DNA of 42,102 nucleotides from an uncultured Lutimaribacter sp. Its GTDB lineage: Bacteria; Pseudomonadota; Alphaproteobacteria; Rhodobacterales; Rhodobacteraceae. The notes under the pieces were generated by a model. It was not told the DNA's origin, did not search any database, and saw only the letters and a list, made by a program, of their open reading frames with translations. The translations under genes and the position numbers were made by a program. Below are positions 1 to 7,254 of the stretch, piece by piece. The stretch's first letter is position 1. Each line of letters starts with the position of its first letter. Where the stretch lies: NCBI GenBank assembly GCA_913061505.1, contig CAJXSO010000022.1:1-42102 (forward strand), in the 5' to 3' direction.

Positions 1-54
1 CGCGAAGGCGGCCGCACCGTCGGCGCCGGCGTGGTATCGAAAATTCTGGCGTAA
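1..54 (+). CDS. tuf: Elongation factor Tu, C-terminal end (partial)
   Basis: The window opens inside a gene whose last 17 codons read REGGRTVGAGVVSKILA and then stop. This is the conserved end of bacterial EF-Tu, the GTPase that carries aminoacyl-tRNA to the ribosome. The GGRTVGAG turn belongs to domain 3. Only the tail is present, so nothing can be said of the GTPase domain. A strong terminator follows 25 bases after the stop, so this copy does not appear to be co-transcribed with the genes to its right. Confidence 0.95.
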   Translation, partial: REGGRTVGAGVVSKILA

Positions 55-78
55 TTCGCCGCCAAGACCATTCGGAAA

Positions 79-110
79 AGGCCGCAGCCCCGCGCTGCGG
101 CCTTTTTCTT
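79..110 (+). terminator. Rho-independent terminator of tuf
   Basis: A perfect 10-bp stem (AGGCCGCAGC at 79-88, GCTGCGGCCT at 94-103) closes a 5-base loop and runs into a T-rich tract (TTTTTCTTTT). It lies directly behind the tuf stop codon. Confidence 0.93.
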
Positions 111-400
111 TTGCACTGCTATGGTGATTCCGTATCCCGGTGCATACCGCGCATGGGCCAGGCTATTGGCCGATGTGTGCCATGGAATGCTGAAAAAAAG
201 CGCCCCTGGCCGCCAAGCGCTGGCTATTCTGCAGCTGCGAAAGAATGCAGAATTTATGATGTGTTTTCAACATCAGGCCCAACCGTGCATCTGCCGCATG
301 GTGCGTTCGGTATACAATGATATGCAGTTAAGTCATTAAAAAGGCTTGATTTTTTATGCGCTCGCGCTGCTTTTCAATGGAAAGCACAGGGAGGTGCAGC
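111..400 (+). other. Intergenic region with two inverted repeats and a GTATAC site
   Basis: About 290 bases without a convincing gene. It holds two inverted repeats: ATTCTGCA (226-233) with TGCAGAAT (246-253), and TGATGT (257-262) with ACATCA (270-275). A GTATAC palindrome at 310-315 overlaps TACAAT (313-318), a possible -10 hexamer for the hydratase gene at 401. FCD-type GntR regulators often bind GT(N)nAC palindromes like this, but no regulator gene is adjacent. Short open frames here lack ribosome binding sites and look accidental. Confidence 0.4.
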
Positions 401-1249
401 ATGGATCAGATCAATGTGAAGGCTTGGGAAGGGCGCAGCCAAACCGACGAGGGCGGTATCTCGGCGGGGATGGCTGCGCAAATTCACGCCACCTTGGGCG
501 CCCCGCGCACCCCGGCCCCCGGCACCGGCCAAAACCTGCCCCCGCTGTGGCACTGGTGCGCCTTCCCCCCCACCGCCCCGATGGACGAGCTGGGCGCCGA
601 TGGCCACCCGGCGCTGGGCCAGTTTCTGCCACCCTCCGATCTGCGCCGCCGCATGTGGGCCGGGGGCAGCCTGAATTTCTATGCGCCTTTGCGCGTGGGC
701 GAACGGCTGCAGCGCCGCTCGGTTTTGCGCAGTGTCAAAGAAAAACAGGGCAAAACCGGCCCGATGATGTTTGTGCAGGTCGAACACAAGGTGTATGGCG
801 AGCGCGGCTTGGCGGTGGAAGAACGCCAAGACATCGTTTATCTGCAGATCCCCAACAGCTATGCGCCCCCGGCAAAACAGCCCCTGCCTGTCGATCCGGT
901 GCTGCACCGCGTTGTGCCGATGTCGGAAACGCTGCTGTTTCGCTATTCGGCCATCACCTTTAACGCCCATCGCATTCACTATGATCAGGCCTATGCGCGC
1001 GATGTCGAGCACTACCCCGGTTTGGTGGTGCATGGCCCGCTGCAGGCCACATTGCTGATGCAGGCGGCCTGTGCCCACAAAGGGCGCTGCCCCGTGCAGT
1101 TTGATTTCCGCGGCGTGCATCCGGTGTTTCACGGCGATGCGCTGGATATCATGGCCCGCGAAGACGAAGACGGCAATTTGGCGCTGTGCACAGGGCAGGC
1201 CGGGCATCAGGGCATGCAGGCCCATGCGATGTGGGAGGGCACGCTATGA
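401..1249 (+). CDS. FAS1-like/MaoC-type double hot-dog acyl-CoA (de)hydratase
   Basis: The 282-residue protein resembles the family that includes mesaconyl-C4-CoA hydratase and itaconyl-CoA hydratase-type enzymes, which add or remove water on short acyl-CoA thioesters in the cytosol. The N-terminal half carries RRMWAGGSLNFYAPL (about 83-97), typical of the N-terminal FAS1-like dehydratase domain. The C-terminal half carries TFNAHRIHYD (186-195) and GLVVHGPLQ (207-215), the hydratase part. ATG 401 was chosen over an in-frame ATG at 356 because GGGAGG lies just before it. The stop overlaps the start of the CoA-transferase gene by 4 bases (ATGA), so the two are translationally coupled. The pair recalls the Meh/Mct pair of the Chloroflexus 3-hydroxypropionate cycle, with similar lengths, but the real substrate is unknown. 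Confidence 0.85.
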   Translation: MDQINVKAWEGRSQTDEGGISAGMAAQIHATLGAPRTPAPGTGQNLPPLWHWCAFPPTAPMDELGADGHPALGQFLPPSDLRRRMWAGGSLNFYAPLRVGERLQRRSVLRSVKEKQGKTGPMMFVQVEHKVYGERGLAVEERQDIVYLQIPNSYAPPAKQPLPVDPVLHRVVPMSETLLFRYSAITFNAHRIHYDQAYARDVEHYPGLVVHGPLQATLLMQAACAHKGRCPVQFDFRGVHPVFHGDALDIMAREDEDGNLALCTGQAGHQGMQAHAMWEGTL

Positions 1250-2487
1250 CCGATCTGTTAAAGGGGATGCGCATTGTCGAGGGCTCGGCCTTTGTGGCGG
1301 TGCCCTTGGCGGGCATGACTTTGGCGCAAATGGGTGCCGAGGTGATCAGGTTCGATCGTATCGGCGGCGGGCTGGATGCCGGGCGCCTGCCCTTGGCGCC
1401 CAGCGGCCAAAGCCTGTTTTGGGCGGGGCTGAACAAAGGCAAGAAATCGATCGCGGTAGATATGAAATCGCCCGAGGGGCGCGAATTGGTCACGCGCATC
1501 ATCACCGCGCCGGGCCCCGATGCGGGCATGTTCCTAACCAACCTGCGGGTGCGCGGCTGGATGGATTATGAAACCCTGTCAAAGTTTCGCGACGATCTGA
1601 TCATGGTCACGCTGATGGGCGATCGCCACGGCCGCCCGCAGGTGGATTACACGGTGAACCCGGCCTTGGGCATCCCCGATATCACCGGCCCCGAAGGCTG
1701 GCCAGATCCTGTGGCCAATGCCTTGCCAGCATGGGATTGCCTGGCTGGTAATATGGTGGTGTCGGCCCTGCTGGCCGCCGAGCGCCACCGCCTGCGCCAC
1801 GGCGTGGGCCAAGATGTTGAACTGGCGCTGAAAGACGTGGCAGCCGCCATGCTGGGCCATTTGGGCATGATTGGCGATGCGGTGCTAAACCCCACGCCCC
1901 GCGGGAAATCGGGCAATGCGCTTTATGGCGCCTATGGGCAGGATTTTCTATGCGCAGACGGCCAGCGCGTGATGGTCATTGGCCTGACCGACCGGCAATG
2001 GCGCGGGCTGGTCAAGGCCACCGGAACCCAGCAGGCCATGGCAGCCCTAGCCCAACGCCATGGCGTAGATTTGATGGACGAGGGCGTGCGTTGGCAGCTG
2101 CGCGCCGAGATTACGGCGATTTTGGCCCCGTTTTTCACCGCCCGTTCGGTGGCCGATTTTGCCCCTGGTTTCGATGCGGCGGGGTTGACTTGGTCGGTTT
2201 TTCGCAGCGTCAAAGAGGCGCTGCGCGACGACCCGGATTTAAGCACAGACAACCCGGTATTTACCGAAATGGATCAGCCGGGGCTGGGCGCGTTTCCGGT
2301 GCCGGGCTATCCGGGCAGCTTTTCTGCGGCCCCGCGCACCGCGCCCGCCCCCGCGCCCCAACTGGGCGCCCATACCGAAGAGGTGCTGGGCGATATCGTG
2401 GGCCTGTGCGACACCGAGATTGCGCAACTTTTTGATCGTGGGGTTGTGCAAAGCCCACGCTTTTGCGCCAAACGCGCCGCTGCGTAA
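1246..2487 (+). CDS. CaiB/BaiF family (class III) CoA-transferase
   Basis: 413 residues, a normal length for formyl-CoA-transferase-type enzymes, which move CoA between carboxylic acids through an aspartyl-CoA thioester. The N terminus (LKGMRIVEGSAFVAVPLAG) and MGAEVIRFDR are the family's opening Rossmann-like region. The segment AWDCLAG places the expected catalytic aspartate at D164, followed by the usual R-x-G-x-GQ-x-VEL stretch. ATG 1246 was chosen over the upstream in-frame ATG 1186 because it overlaps the hydratase stop in ATGA and follows a GGGAGGG stretch. Coupling with the hydratase suggests one pathway, for example a mesaconate-, citramalate- or itaconate-like acid. The exact donor and acceptor cannot be read from the sequence. 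Confidence 0.88.
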   Translation: MTDLLKGMRIVEGSAFVAVPLAGMTLAQMGAEVIRFDRIGGGLDAGRLPLAPSGQSLFWAGLNKGKKSIAVDMKSPEGRELVTRIITAPGPDAGMFLTNLRVRGWMDYETLSKFRDDLIMVTLMGDRHGRPQVDYTVNPALGIPDITGPEGWPDPVANALPAWDCLAGNMVVSALLAAERHRLRHGVGQDVELALKDVAAAMLGHLGMIGDAVLNPTPRGKSGNALYGAYGQDFLCADGQRVMVIGLTDRQWRGLVKATGTQQAMAALAQRHGVDLMDEGVRWQLRAEITAILAPFFTARSVADFAPGFDAAGLTWSVFRSVKEALRDDPDLSTDNPVFTEMDQPGLGAFPVPGYPGSFSAAPRTAPAPAPQLGAHTEEVLGDIVGLCDTEIAQLFDRGVVQSPRFCAKRAAA

Positions 2488-2552
2488 CCGGCGGCGCGCG
2501 GCTGCATTGAAATCTGCCTTGCTGCTTGTTAGACAGGGGTGTGGTGTTTTTG

Positions 2553-2577
2553 CTGTGCCGATCGCCCCTCGGCACAG
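2553..2577 (+). other. Perfect stem-loop before the GSCFA gene
   Basis: CTGTGCCG (2553-2560) pairs with CGGCACAG (2570-2577) around a 9-base loop. There is no T tract, so it is not a standard terminator. It lies 27 bases before the ATG of the GSCFA gene and could be part of its leader or a weak stop for the CoA-transferase transcript. Confidence 0.4.
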
Positions 2578-2604
2578 GTTTGTGCAGGGTAAAGGCAGCG
2601 TTTC

Positions 2605-3669
2605 ATGGCAAACCCTTATCAGTCGTTGCACGATACGGCCTTTTGGCGCCCCGCTGTGGCCGAAAAAGGCCCATTGGGCCTAAGCGGGCTTTGGACGCCG
2701 AAATTTCGCATTGGCCCGCAAGATAAGATCATCACCGCGGGCAGCTGTTTTGCCCAACATATCAGCCGGGCGCTGCGGGCGCGGGGCTATAACTGGCTAA
2801 ATGCAGAACCCGCCCCGCCATTTTTGCCCAAAGCCGCTGCGCAGCAGTTTAATTATGGCATATTCAGCTTTCGCACCGGCAATATCTATACCCCCGCCAT
2901 GTTGCTGCAATGGCTGCGTTTGGCGTTTGAGACAGGCGATGTGCCCGACGAGATATGGCAGCAAGACGGGCGGTTTTTCGACCCCCTGCGCCCGGTGATC
3001 GAGCCGGATGGCTTTGCAACCGAGGCCGAATTGCGCGCCGCGCGGCAGGCCACGCAGGCAGCCATCGCCCAAGGGGTGAAAACCGCCAATTTGCTGGTTT
3101 TCACATTGGGCCTGACCGAGGGTTGGGAAAACGCACAAACCGGGCTGCACTATGCCCTGTGCCCCGGCACCGTGCCGGGGGCCGCGTTTGACCCGGATCT
3201 GCACCGCTTTAACAATGCTGATTTTGCCAGCCTTGCGCGTATCATGGGCCAGGCGCTGCGGCTGTTGCGGGCCCAAAACCCGCGGTTGCGGGTGCTGCTG
3301 ACGGTCTCGCCCGTGCCGCTGACCGCCACCGCCACGCCGCAACATGTGCTAACCGCCACCAGCCATTCAAAATCGGTCTTGCGGGCCTTGGCGGGGGAAT
3401 TGGCGCTGAAATATCGCTATGTCGATTATTTCCCCAGCTACGAAATCATCACCCACCCGGTGTTTCGCGGCATGTTCTTTGCGCCCAATATGCGCAGCGT
3501 CGAACAGGCAGGCGTTGATACGGTGATGGGCCATTTCTTTGCCGATCAGGCCCGGGTTTTTGGCGTCTCTGCGCCCAGCCCCAAGGCCAAAGAGCTGCCC
3601 GGGGCCACCGCTGATGGCGAGGATGATCTGCGCTGTGAAGAGGAAATGCTGGGTGCCTTCGCAAAGTAA
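2605..3669 (+). CDS. GSCFA-domain protein (SGNH-like)
   Basis: 354 residues. The defining motif GSCFAQHIS sits at 46-54, preceded by the usual block TPKFRIGPQDKIITA. Further family features are FNYGIFSFRTGNIYTP (about residues 84-99), VFTLGLTEGWEN and SPVPLTATATP. GSCFA proteins are distant relatives of the SGNH/GDSL esterases; few have been characterised, so no substrate is assigned. There is no signal peptide. The 3' end overlaps the next gene by 17 bases, so the two are almost certainly co-translated. An AAGG stretch precedes ATG 2605. Confidence 0.88.
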   Translation: MANPYQSLHDTAFWRPAVAEKGPLGLSGLWTPKFRIGPQDKIITAGSCFAQHISRALRARGYNWLNAEPAPPFLPKAAAQQFNYGIFSFRTGNIYTPAMLLQWLRLAFETGDVPDEIWQQDGRFFDPLRPVIEPDGFATEAELRAARQATQAAIAQGVKTANLLVFTLGLTEGWENAQTGLHYALCPGTVPGAAFDPDLHRFNNADFASLARIMGQALRLLRAQNPRLRVLLTVSPVPLTATATPQHVLTATSHSKSVLRALAGELALKYRYVDYFPSYEIITHPVFRGMFFAPNMRSVEQAGVDTVMGHFFADQARVFGVSAPSPKAKELPGATADGEDDLRCEEEMLGAFAK

Positions 3670-4408
3670 ACCGCCAAAGAAAACCCTGTGTATCATCGGT
3701 GACAGCCATTTGGGCAGCGTGAAGCGTGCGCTTGATGCGGGGCTGGTGGATATGGCGGGGTTTGACACTGAATTTTGGGGCGCGCAGGGGCCAGCCTTTC
3801 GCCAGCTTAACCTGATCGACGGTGCCTATCGCGCCCAAACGCCCCAAGCCGCCGAGGCGGTTTTGCAGATCAATGGGCGGGGGCGCGCCCATGTGGCGCC
3901 GGGCGATTTTGATATCTTCCTGTTTTATGGCGCGCGGCTGCGCATGGCGGAATTCATGCCGCCAATGTTGCATCACATGGCCCGGCCCAATGGCGCCATC
4001 AGCCGCGCGGTTTTGGCCGCGGCAACCGAGCGCTTTGTGCGCGGCACGCGGGCTGCGCGCGTGGCCATGCATTTTGCCGAAGCAGGCGCGCGGGTATATT
4101 TTGCGCCCACTCCCTTGTTTACCGATGGGGTGATTGATTTTGAAAAAGCCCGCTGGGCTGTGCGCGATTTCCCTTTGGCATGGGCGGCCGATGTGCCCCA
4201 GCGCGCGCCCCTGTGGCAGGCGTTGAGCGATATATTTGCCGCAGCCGGCGTGGGCTTTGTGCCCCAGCCCGAAGACACGATTTGCCGCGGCGTTTTCACA
4301 AAGGCCGACTATGCCCCCGAAGGCGCGCTGGATGCCCGCGATGTTGTGCATAAATCGCCAGAATTCGCGGCGCTTATGATGCGGGCCTGTCTGGCGGCGT
4401 TAAATTAG
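3653..4408 (+). CDS. SGNH-like hydrolase partner of the GSCFA protein
   Basis: 251 residues starting at GTG 3653. The GTG was chosen because AAGAGG lies 9 bases before it and the resulting protein begins just ahead of the first beta strand (TLCIIGDSHLGSVKRAL). GDSH (16-19) looks like block I of SGNH hydrolases with S18 as nucleophile, and DVVH near the end (D230, H233) looks like the block V Asp-His pair. These assignments are motif-based; overall similarity to a named family is weak. The gene overlaps the GSCFA gene by 17 bases, which gives a tandem of two SGNH-type proteins. A role in adding or removing acyl groups on a surface glycan is possible but unproven. Confidence 0.72.
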   Translation: MPSQSKPPKKTLCIIGDSHLGSVKRALDAGLVDMAGFDTEFWGAQGPAFRQLNLIDGAYRAQTPQAAEAVLQINGRGRAHVAPGDFDIFLFYGARLRMAEFMPPMLHHMARPNGAISRAVLAAATERFVRGTRAARVAMHFAEAGARVYFAPTPLFTDGVIDFEKARWAVRDFPLAWAADVPQRAPLWQALSDIFAAAGVGFVPQPEDTICRGVFTKADYAPEGALDARDVVHKSPEFAALMMRACLAALN

Positions 4409-4437
4409 GCTGCTGGCATTTTTGGCAAAAATGGCCC

Positions 4438-4466
4438 TTGATTTCACTGCCCCGCCATCGTATCCG
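4438..4466 (+). promoter_or_regulatory. Likely sigma70 promoter of tRNA-Trp
   Basis: TTGATT (4438-4443), a 17-base spacer and TATCCG (4461-4466) put the start of transcription about 7 bases before the mature tRNA. Just upstream, CATTTTT-GGC-AAAAATG (4417-4433) is an AT-rich hairpin that may end the preceding transcript. Confidence 0.5.
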
Positions 4467-4479
4467 ATGCCTCGGCCTT

Positions 4480-4555
4480 AGGGGTATAGCTCAGCTGGTA
4501 GAGCGACGGTCTCCAAAACCGTAGGTCGCGGGTTCGAACCCTGCTGCCCCTGCCA
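4480..4555 (+). tRNA. tRNA-Trp (anticodon CCA)
   Basis: A 76-base cloverleaf. The acceptor stem is AGGGGTA (4480-4486) with TGCCCCT (4545-4551), followed by discriminator G and an encoded CCA. The anticodon stem ACGGT/ACCGT encloses the loop CTCCAAA with CCA at 4513-4515. The T arm carries GGTTCGAACC. In many alphaproteobacteria tRNA-Trp lies directly between tuf and secE-nusG. Here four genes separate it from tuf and no secE follows. Confidence 0.98.
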
Positions 4556-4660
4556 ATTTTCCGCCCATCCACGAATTTTGCGCCAATAGGCTGGCCGCGG
4601 CAGTCATTGTGGCGTTACATGGGCTTGCCACACAGCGCCCATGACATTTCGGATTGGCAC

Positions 4661-5335
4661 ATGACCCGCTACACCCGCTACGCCGTTTATTACCTGCCGC
4701 CCAAGGGCGATTTGGCCGATTTTGGGGCGGCATGGCTGGGCTGGGATGTGGCCTTGGGCCAAAAAGTTGCGCATTTTGCCGATGTGGCAGGTTTGGCGCC
4801 AGCGGTGGCCACGCCGCAGAAATACGGGTTTCATGCCACGCTAAAGCCGCCCTTTCGGCTGGCGGATGGCAGCACTTTGGCCGATTTGCGCGATGCGCTG
4901 GCGGGGGTGGCGGCTGCCACGCCTGCGGCCATGGCGCCGGGGCTGCGGCTGGCGCGGCTGGGGCGGTTTTTGGCCTTGGTGCCGCAGGGCGATGGCGCAG
5001 ATATTGGCCGCGTGGCTGCGGCCATGGTGCAGGGGCTGGACAGGTTTCGCGCGCCCGCGCCGCCTGCCGAACTGGCCCGCCGCCGCGCCGCAGGGCTGAC
5101 GCCGCGCCAAGACCAGCTGTTGGTGCAATGGGGCTACCCCTATGTGATGGAGGCGTTTCGCTTTCACCTCACCCTCAGCGGCAAGCTGCCCCCCGAGGCG
5201 CTGGGGCTGCTTGAACAGGCGGCAGCGCGGCTGTTACCGCCCCTGCCACAGCCCTTTGCCCTGGCCGAGGTGGCGCTACTGGGCGAGCGTGAGGATACAC
5301 GGTTTGAGCTGATCGAGCGGTTTGCCCTGGCCTGA
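4661..5335 (+). CDS. DUF1045 family protein (2H phosphoesterase-like)
   Basis: 224 residues from ATG 4661, where the family-typical start (RYTRYAVYYLPPKG) begins; an upstream in-frame ATG at 4607 would add an unconserved tail. FGAAWLGWD is a hallmark of DUF1045 (the 'phosphonate metabolism protein' family). The two H-x-T motifs of 2H phosphoesterases are present: FHATLK (H58, T60) and FHLTLSG (H169, T171), suggesting a cyclic-phosphate or phosphodiester substrate. The family is often found in phn (phosphonate) operons, but no phn gene is nearby, so its role here is open. The CbiX-like gene follows on the same strand after about 48 bases. Confidence 0.85.
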   Translation: MTRYTRYAVYYLPPKGDLADFGAAWLGWDVALGQKVAHFADVAGLAPAVATPQKYGFHATLKPPFRLADGSTLADLRDALAGVAAATPAAMAPGLRLARLGRFLALVPQGDGADIGRVAAAMVQGLDRFRAPAPPAELARRRAAGLTPRQDQLLVQWGYPYVMEAFRFHLTLSGKLPPEALGLLEQAAARLLPPLPQPFALAEVALLGEREDTRFELIERFALA

Positions 5336-5383
5336 TCTGGCACTAACATCAGGGCCTGATCCAGTGCACAAAGGGCATTTTCA

Positions 5384-6082
5384 ATGAACCAACCATCGGC
5401 GCTATTGGTGGCGCATGGCTACCCGTCGCAGCCCGCCCCGCCCGAGGCGGTGATGCAACGCCTGGGCGCGGCTGTTGGTGCGCATTTGCCGGGCTGGCAG
5501 CTGCGCGGCGCCACATTGGCCGCCCCCGGCGCGCTAGAGCGGGCCTTGCAGGGGCTGGATGCGCCGTTGATTTACCCGTTCTTCATGGCAGAGGGCTGGT
5601 TTACCAAAACCGTTTTGCCGCAAAGACTGGCACAGGCAGGTGGGGCTGGCCTGCGCCAATTGCCGGCCTTTGGCAGCGATCCGGGCCTGGGCGCGCTGAT
5701 TGCAGGGCAGGTGCAGGCCGCATGCGCGGCCCAAGGCTGGCGCCTGCAAGAGAGCGCGCTGTTGTTGGCCGCCCACGGCAGCCAGCGCGCGCGTGCCAGC
5801 GCCCTTGGGGCGCAGGCCATGGCCGCCCAGCTGGCGCAGCTATTGGCCCTGCGCGATATTCGCTGCGGCTTTGTAGAAGAGGCCCCCTTTCTGGCCGATG
5901 CCGCACGGGGCATGGGCCAAGCGCTGTGCCTGCCGTTTTTTGCCCTGGCCGCTAGCCATGTGCTGGAAGATATCCCCACCGCCATGGCCGAGGCGGGTTT
6001 TGCCGGGCCAATATTGCCGCCCATCGGCGCGGCACCGGCTGTGCCTGCGTTGATTGCTGCGGCGCTGCTGCGGGGGGCATAG
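5384..6082 (+). CDS. CbiX/SirB-like sirohydrochlorin chelatase family protein
   Basis: 232 residues with two CbiX-like half-domains. Each begins with the metal-chelatase signature: LLVAHGYPS (H11) and LLLAAHGSQRARAS (H131). GFVEEAPF in the second half matches the E-containing motif of CbiX/SirB, and LPFFALAASHVLEDIP is typical of the later helix. These enzymes insert Co or Fe into sirohydrochlorin in cobalamin or siroheme synthesis. No cob, cys or nir gene is adjacent, so metal and product are not decided. A bidirectional terminator follows. Confidence 0.78.
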   Translation: MNQPSALLVAHGYPSQPAPPEAVMQRLGAAVGAHLPGWQLRGATLAAPGALERALQGLDAPLIYPFFMAEGWFTKTVLPQRLAQAGGAGLRQLPAFGSDPGLGALIAGQVQAACAAQGWRLQESALLLAAHGSQRARASALGAQAMAAQLAQLLALRDIRCGFVEEAPFLADAARGMGQALCLPFFALAASHVLEDIPTAMAEAGFAGPILPPIGAAPAVPALIAAALLRGA

Positions 6083-6098
6083 CGCCTGCGCCATAAAA

Positions 6099-6124
6099 AA
6101 GGCCCGCGCAATGCGCGGGCCTTT
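6099..6124. terminator. Bidirectional terminator between convergent transcripts
   Basis: AAGGCCCGCG and CGCGGGCCTT form a 10-bp stem around CAATG. There is an A run on the left and T's on the right, so it can serve both the CbiX-like gene (+) and the xdh/transport operon (-). Confidence 0.9.
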
Positions 6125-6146
6125 CAGGGTAAAAGCAACCTGCCGC

Positions 6147-7220
6147 TTATTGCGGAATAGTGCCTTCGATGCCTTCGACATAGAAATTCATGCCCAAAAG
6201 CGTGCCATCATCAGCGGTTTCGCCTGCGGCCAGCCATGCGCTGCCGTCTTGCTTGTTCAGCGGGCCAGTGAAGGGGTGGTATTCACCTTTGGCCAGCGCG
6301 TCTTTCAGTGCCAGCGCTTCGGCTTTCACGTCGGCGGGCACTTCGCTGCTGATTTCGCCAATGCCAACCATGCCCGGGCCAATGCCATCCCATGTGTCGG
6401 TCGAGGTCCAGGTGCCCTCCATCACTGCGCGGGTGCGGGCGATGTAATAGGGCGCCCAATCATCGATGATCGAGCTGATACGCGGCTTGGGCCCGTATTC
6501 GGCCATATCCGATGCCTGGCCGAAGGTATACACATTGCCGGCCTCTTGGGCTGCGGCCTGCGGTGCGGTGGAATCGGTGTGCTGCAGGATGATATCCGCG
6601 CCCTGTTCGATCAGCACTTTGGCGGCTTCGGCCTCTTTGGCCGGATCAAACCAGGTGTAGGCCCAAACGATTTTAAACTGCACATCGGGGTTCACCTTGC
6701 GCGCATGGATAAAGGCCGAGTTGATGCCGCGGATCACTTCGGGGATCGGGTAAGACCCGATGTAGCCCACGATGTTGGATTTGGTCATTTTGCCGGCAAT
6801 ATGGCCCTGAATGGCGCGGCCTTCGTAGAAACGTGCCGAATAGGTAGACACGTTATCGGCGCGCTTGTAGCCGGTGGCATGTTCGAATTTCACATTCGGA
6901 AATTTCGCCGCCACGTTGATGGTGGGATCCATATACCCAAACGAGGTGGTAAAGATCAGATCGGCGCCTTCCAGGGCCATCTGGGTCATCACGCGCTCGG
7001 CGTCGGGGCCTTCGGGCACCGATTCGACAAACACGGTTTCAACCTTGTCGCCGAATTCCTCTTCTACCGCCAAACGGCCTTTGTTGTGCTCGTAGGTCCA
7101 GCCGCCATCGCCAATCGGGCCAACAAAGACAAAACCAACCTTGGTTTTGTCTTCGGCCATGGCGCCGGTTGCCATGCCCAGTGCCACGGCAGCTGTGGCA
7201 AGCAGTTTGCTAAGTTTCAT
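6147..7220 (-). CDS. BMP-family ABC transporter substrate-binding protein (purine/nucleoside type)
   Basis: 357 residues with a Sec signal peptide (residues 1-22, cut after AMA). The mature protein starts KTKVGFVFVGPIGDGGWTY, the usual opening of BMP/PnrA-like binding proteins, and TTSFGYMDP, HATGYK and VGYIGSYPIPEVIRG are further family landmarks. It would bind its ligand in the periplasm and deliver it to the two permeases encoded upstream. It is the last gene of a seven-gene leftward operon, 34 bases behind a permease gene. The family usually carries nucleosides; coupling to xanthine dehydrogenase points to purines or purine nucleosides. Confidence 0.9.
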   Translation of the reverse strand: MKLSKLLATAAVALGMATGAMAEDKTKVGFVFVGPIGDGGWTYEHNKGRLAVEEEFGDKVETVFVESVPEGPDAERVMTQMALEGADLIFTTSFGYMDPTINVAAKFPNVKFEHATGYKRADNVSTYSARFYEGRAIQGHIAGKMTKSNIVGYIGSYPIPEVIRGINSAFIHARKVNPDVQFKIVWAYTWFDPAKEAEAAKVLIEQGADIILQHTDSTAPQAAAQEAGNVYTFGQASDMAEYGPKPRISSIIDDWAPYYIARTRAVMEGTWTSTDTWDGIGPGMVGIGEISSEVPADVKAEALALKDALAKGEYHPFTGPLNKQDGSAWLAAGETADDGTLLGMNFYVEGIEGTIPQ

Positions 7221-7254
7221 GCAGGTTACCCCCTGTGTTGCAGTATAGTTTGCC

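Noticed and set aside
111-339. Two overlapping short frames between tuf and the hydratase gene
   Set aside because: No ribosome binding site, Cys/Trp-rich random-looking sequence, and they cross the inverted repeats and putative promoter.
327-340. TTAA-N4-TTAA as a CtrA site
   Set aside because: CtrA full sites need seven bases between the half-sites; here there are four.
374-1225. Long open frame on the minus strand opposite the hydratase gene
   Set aside because: It lies wholly antisense to a gene with clear domains, has no ribosome binding site and its protein has no recognisable motif. GC-rich DNA often gives such frames.
4556-4660. secE after tRNA-Trp
   Set aside because: The tuf-trnW-secE order made me look for it, but no SecE-like frame is present; the next gene is DUF1045.
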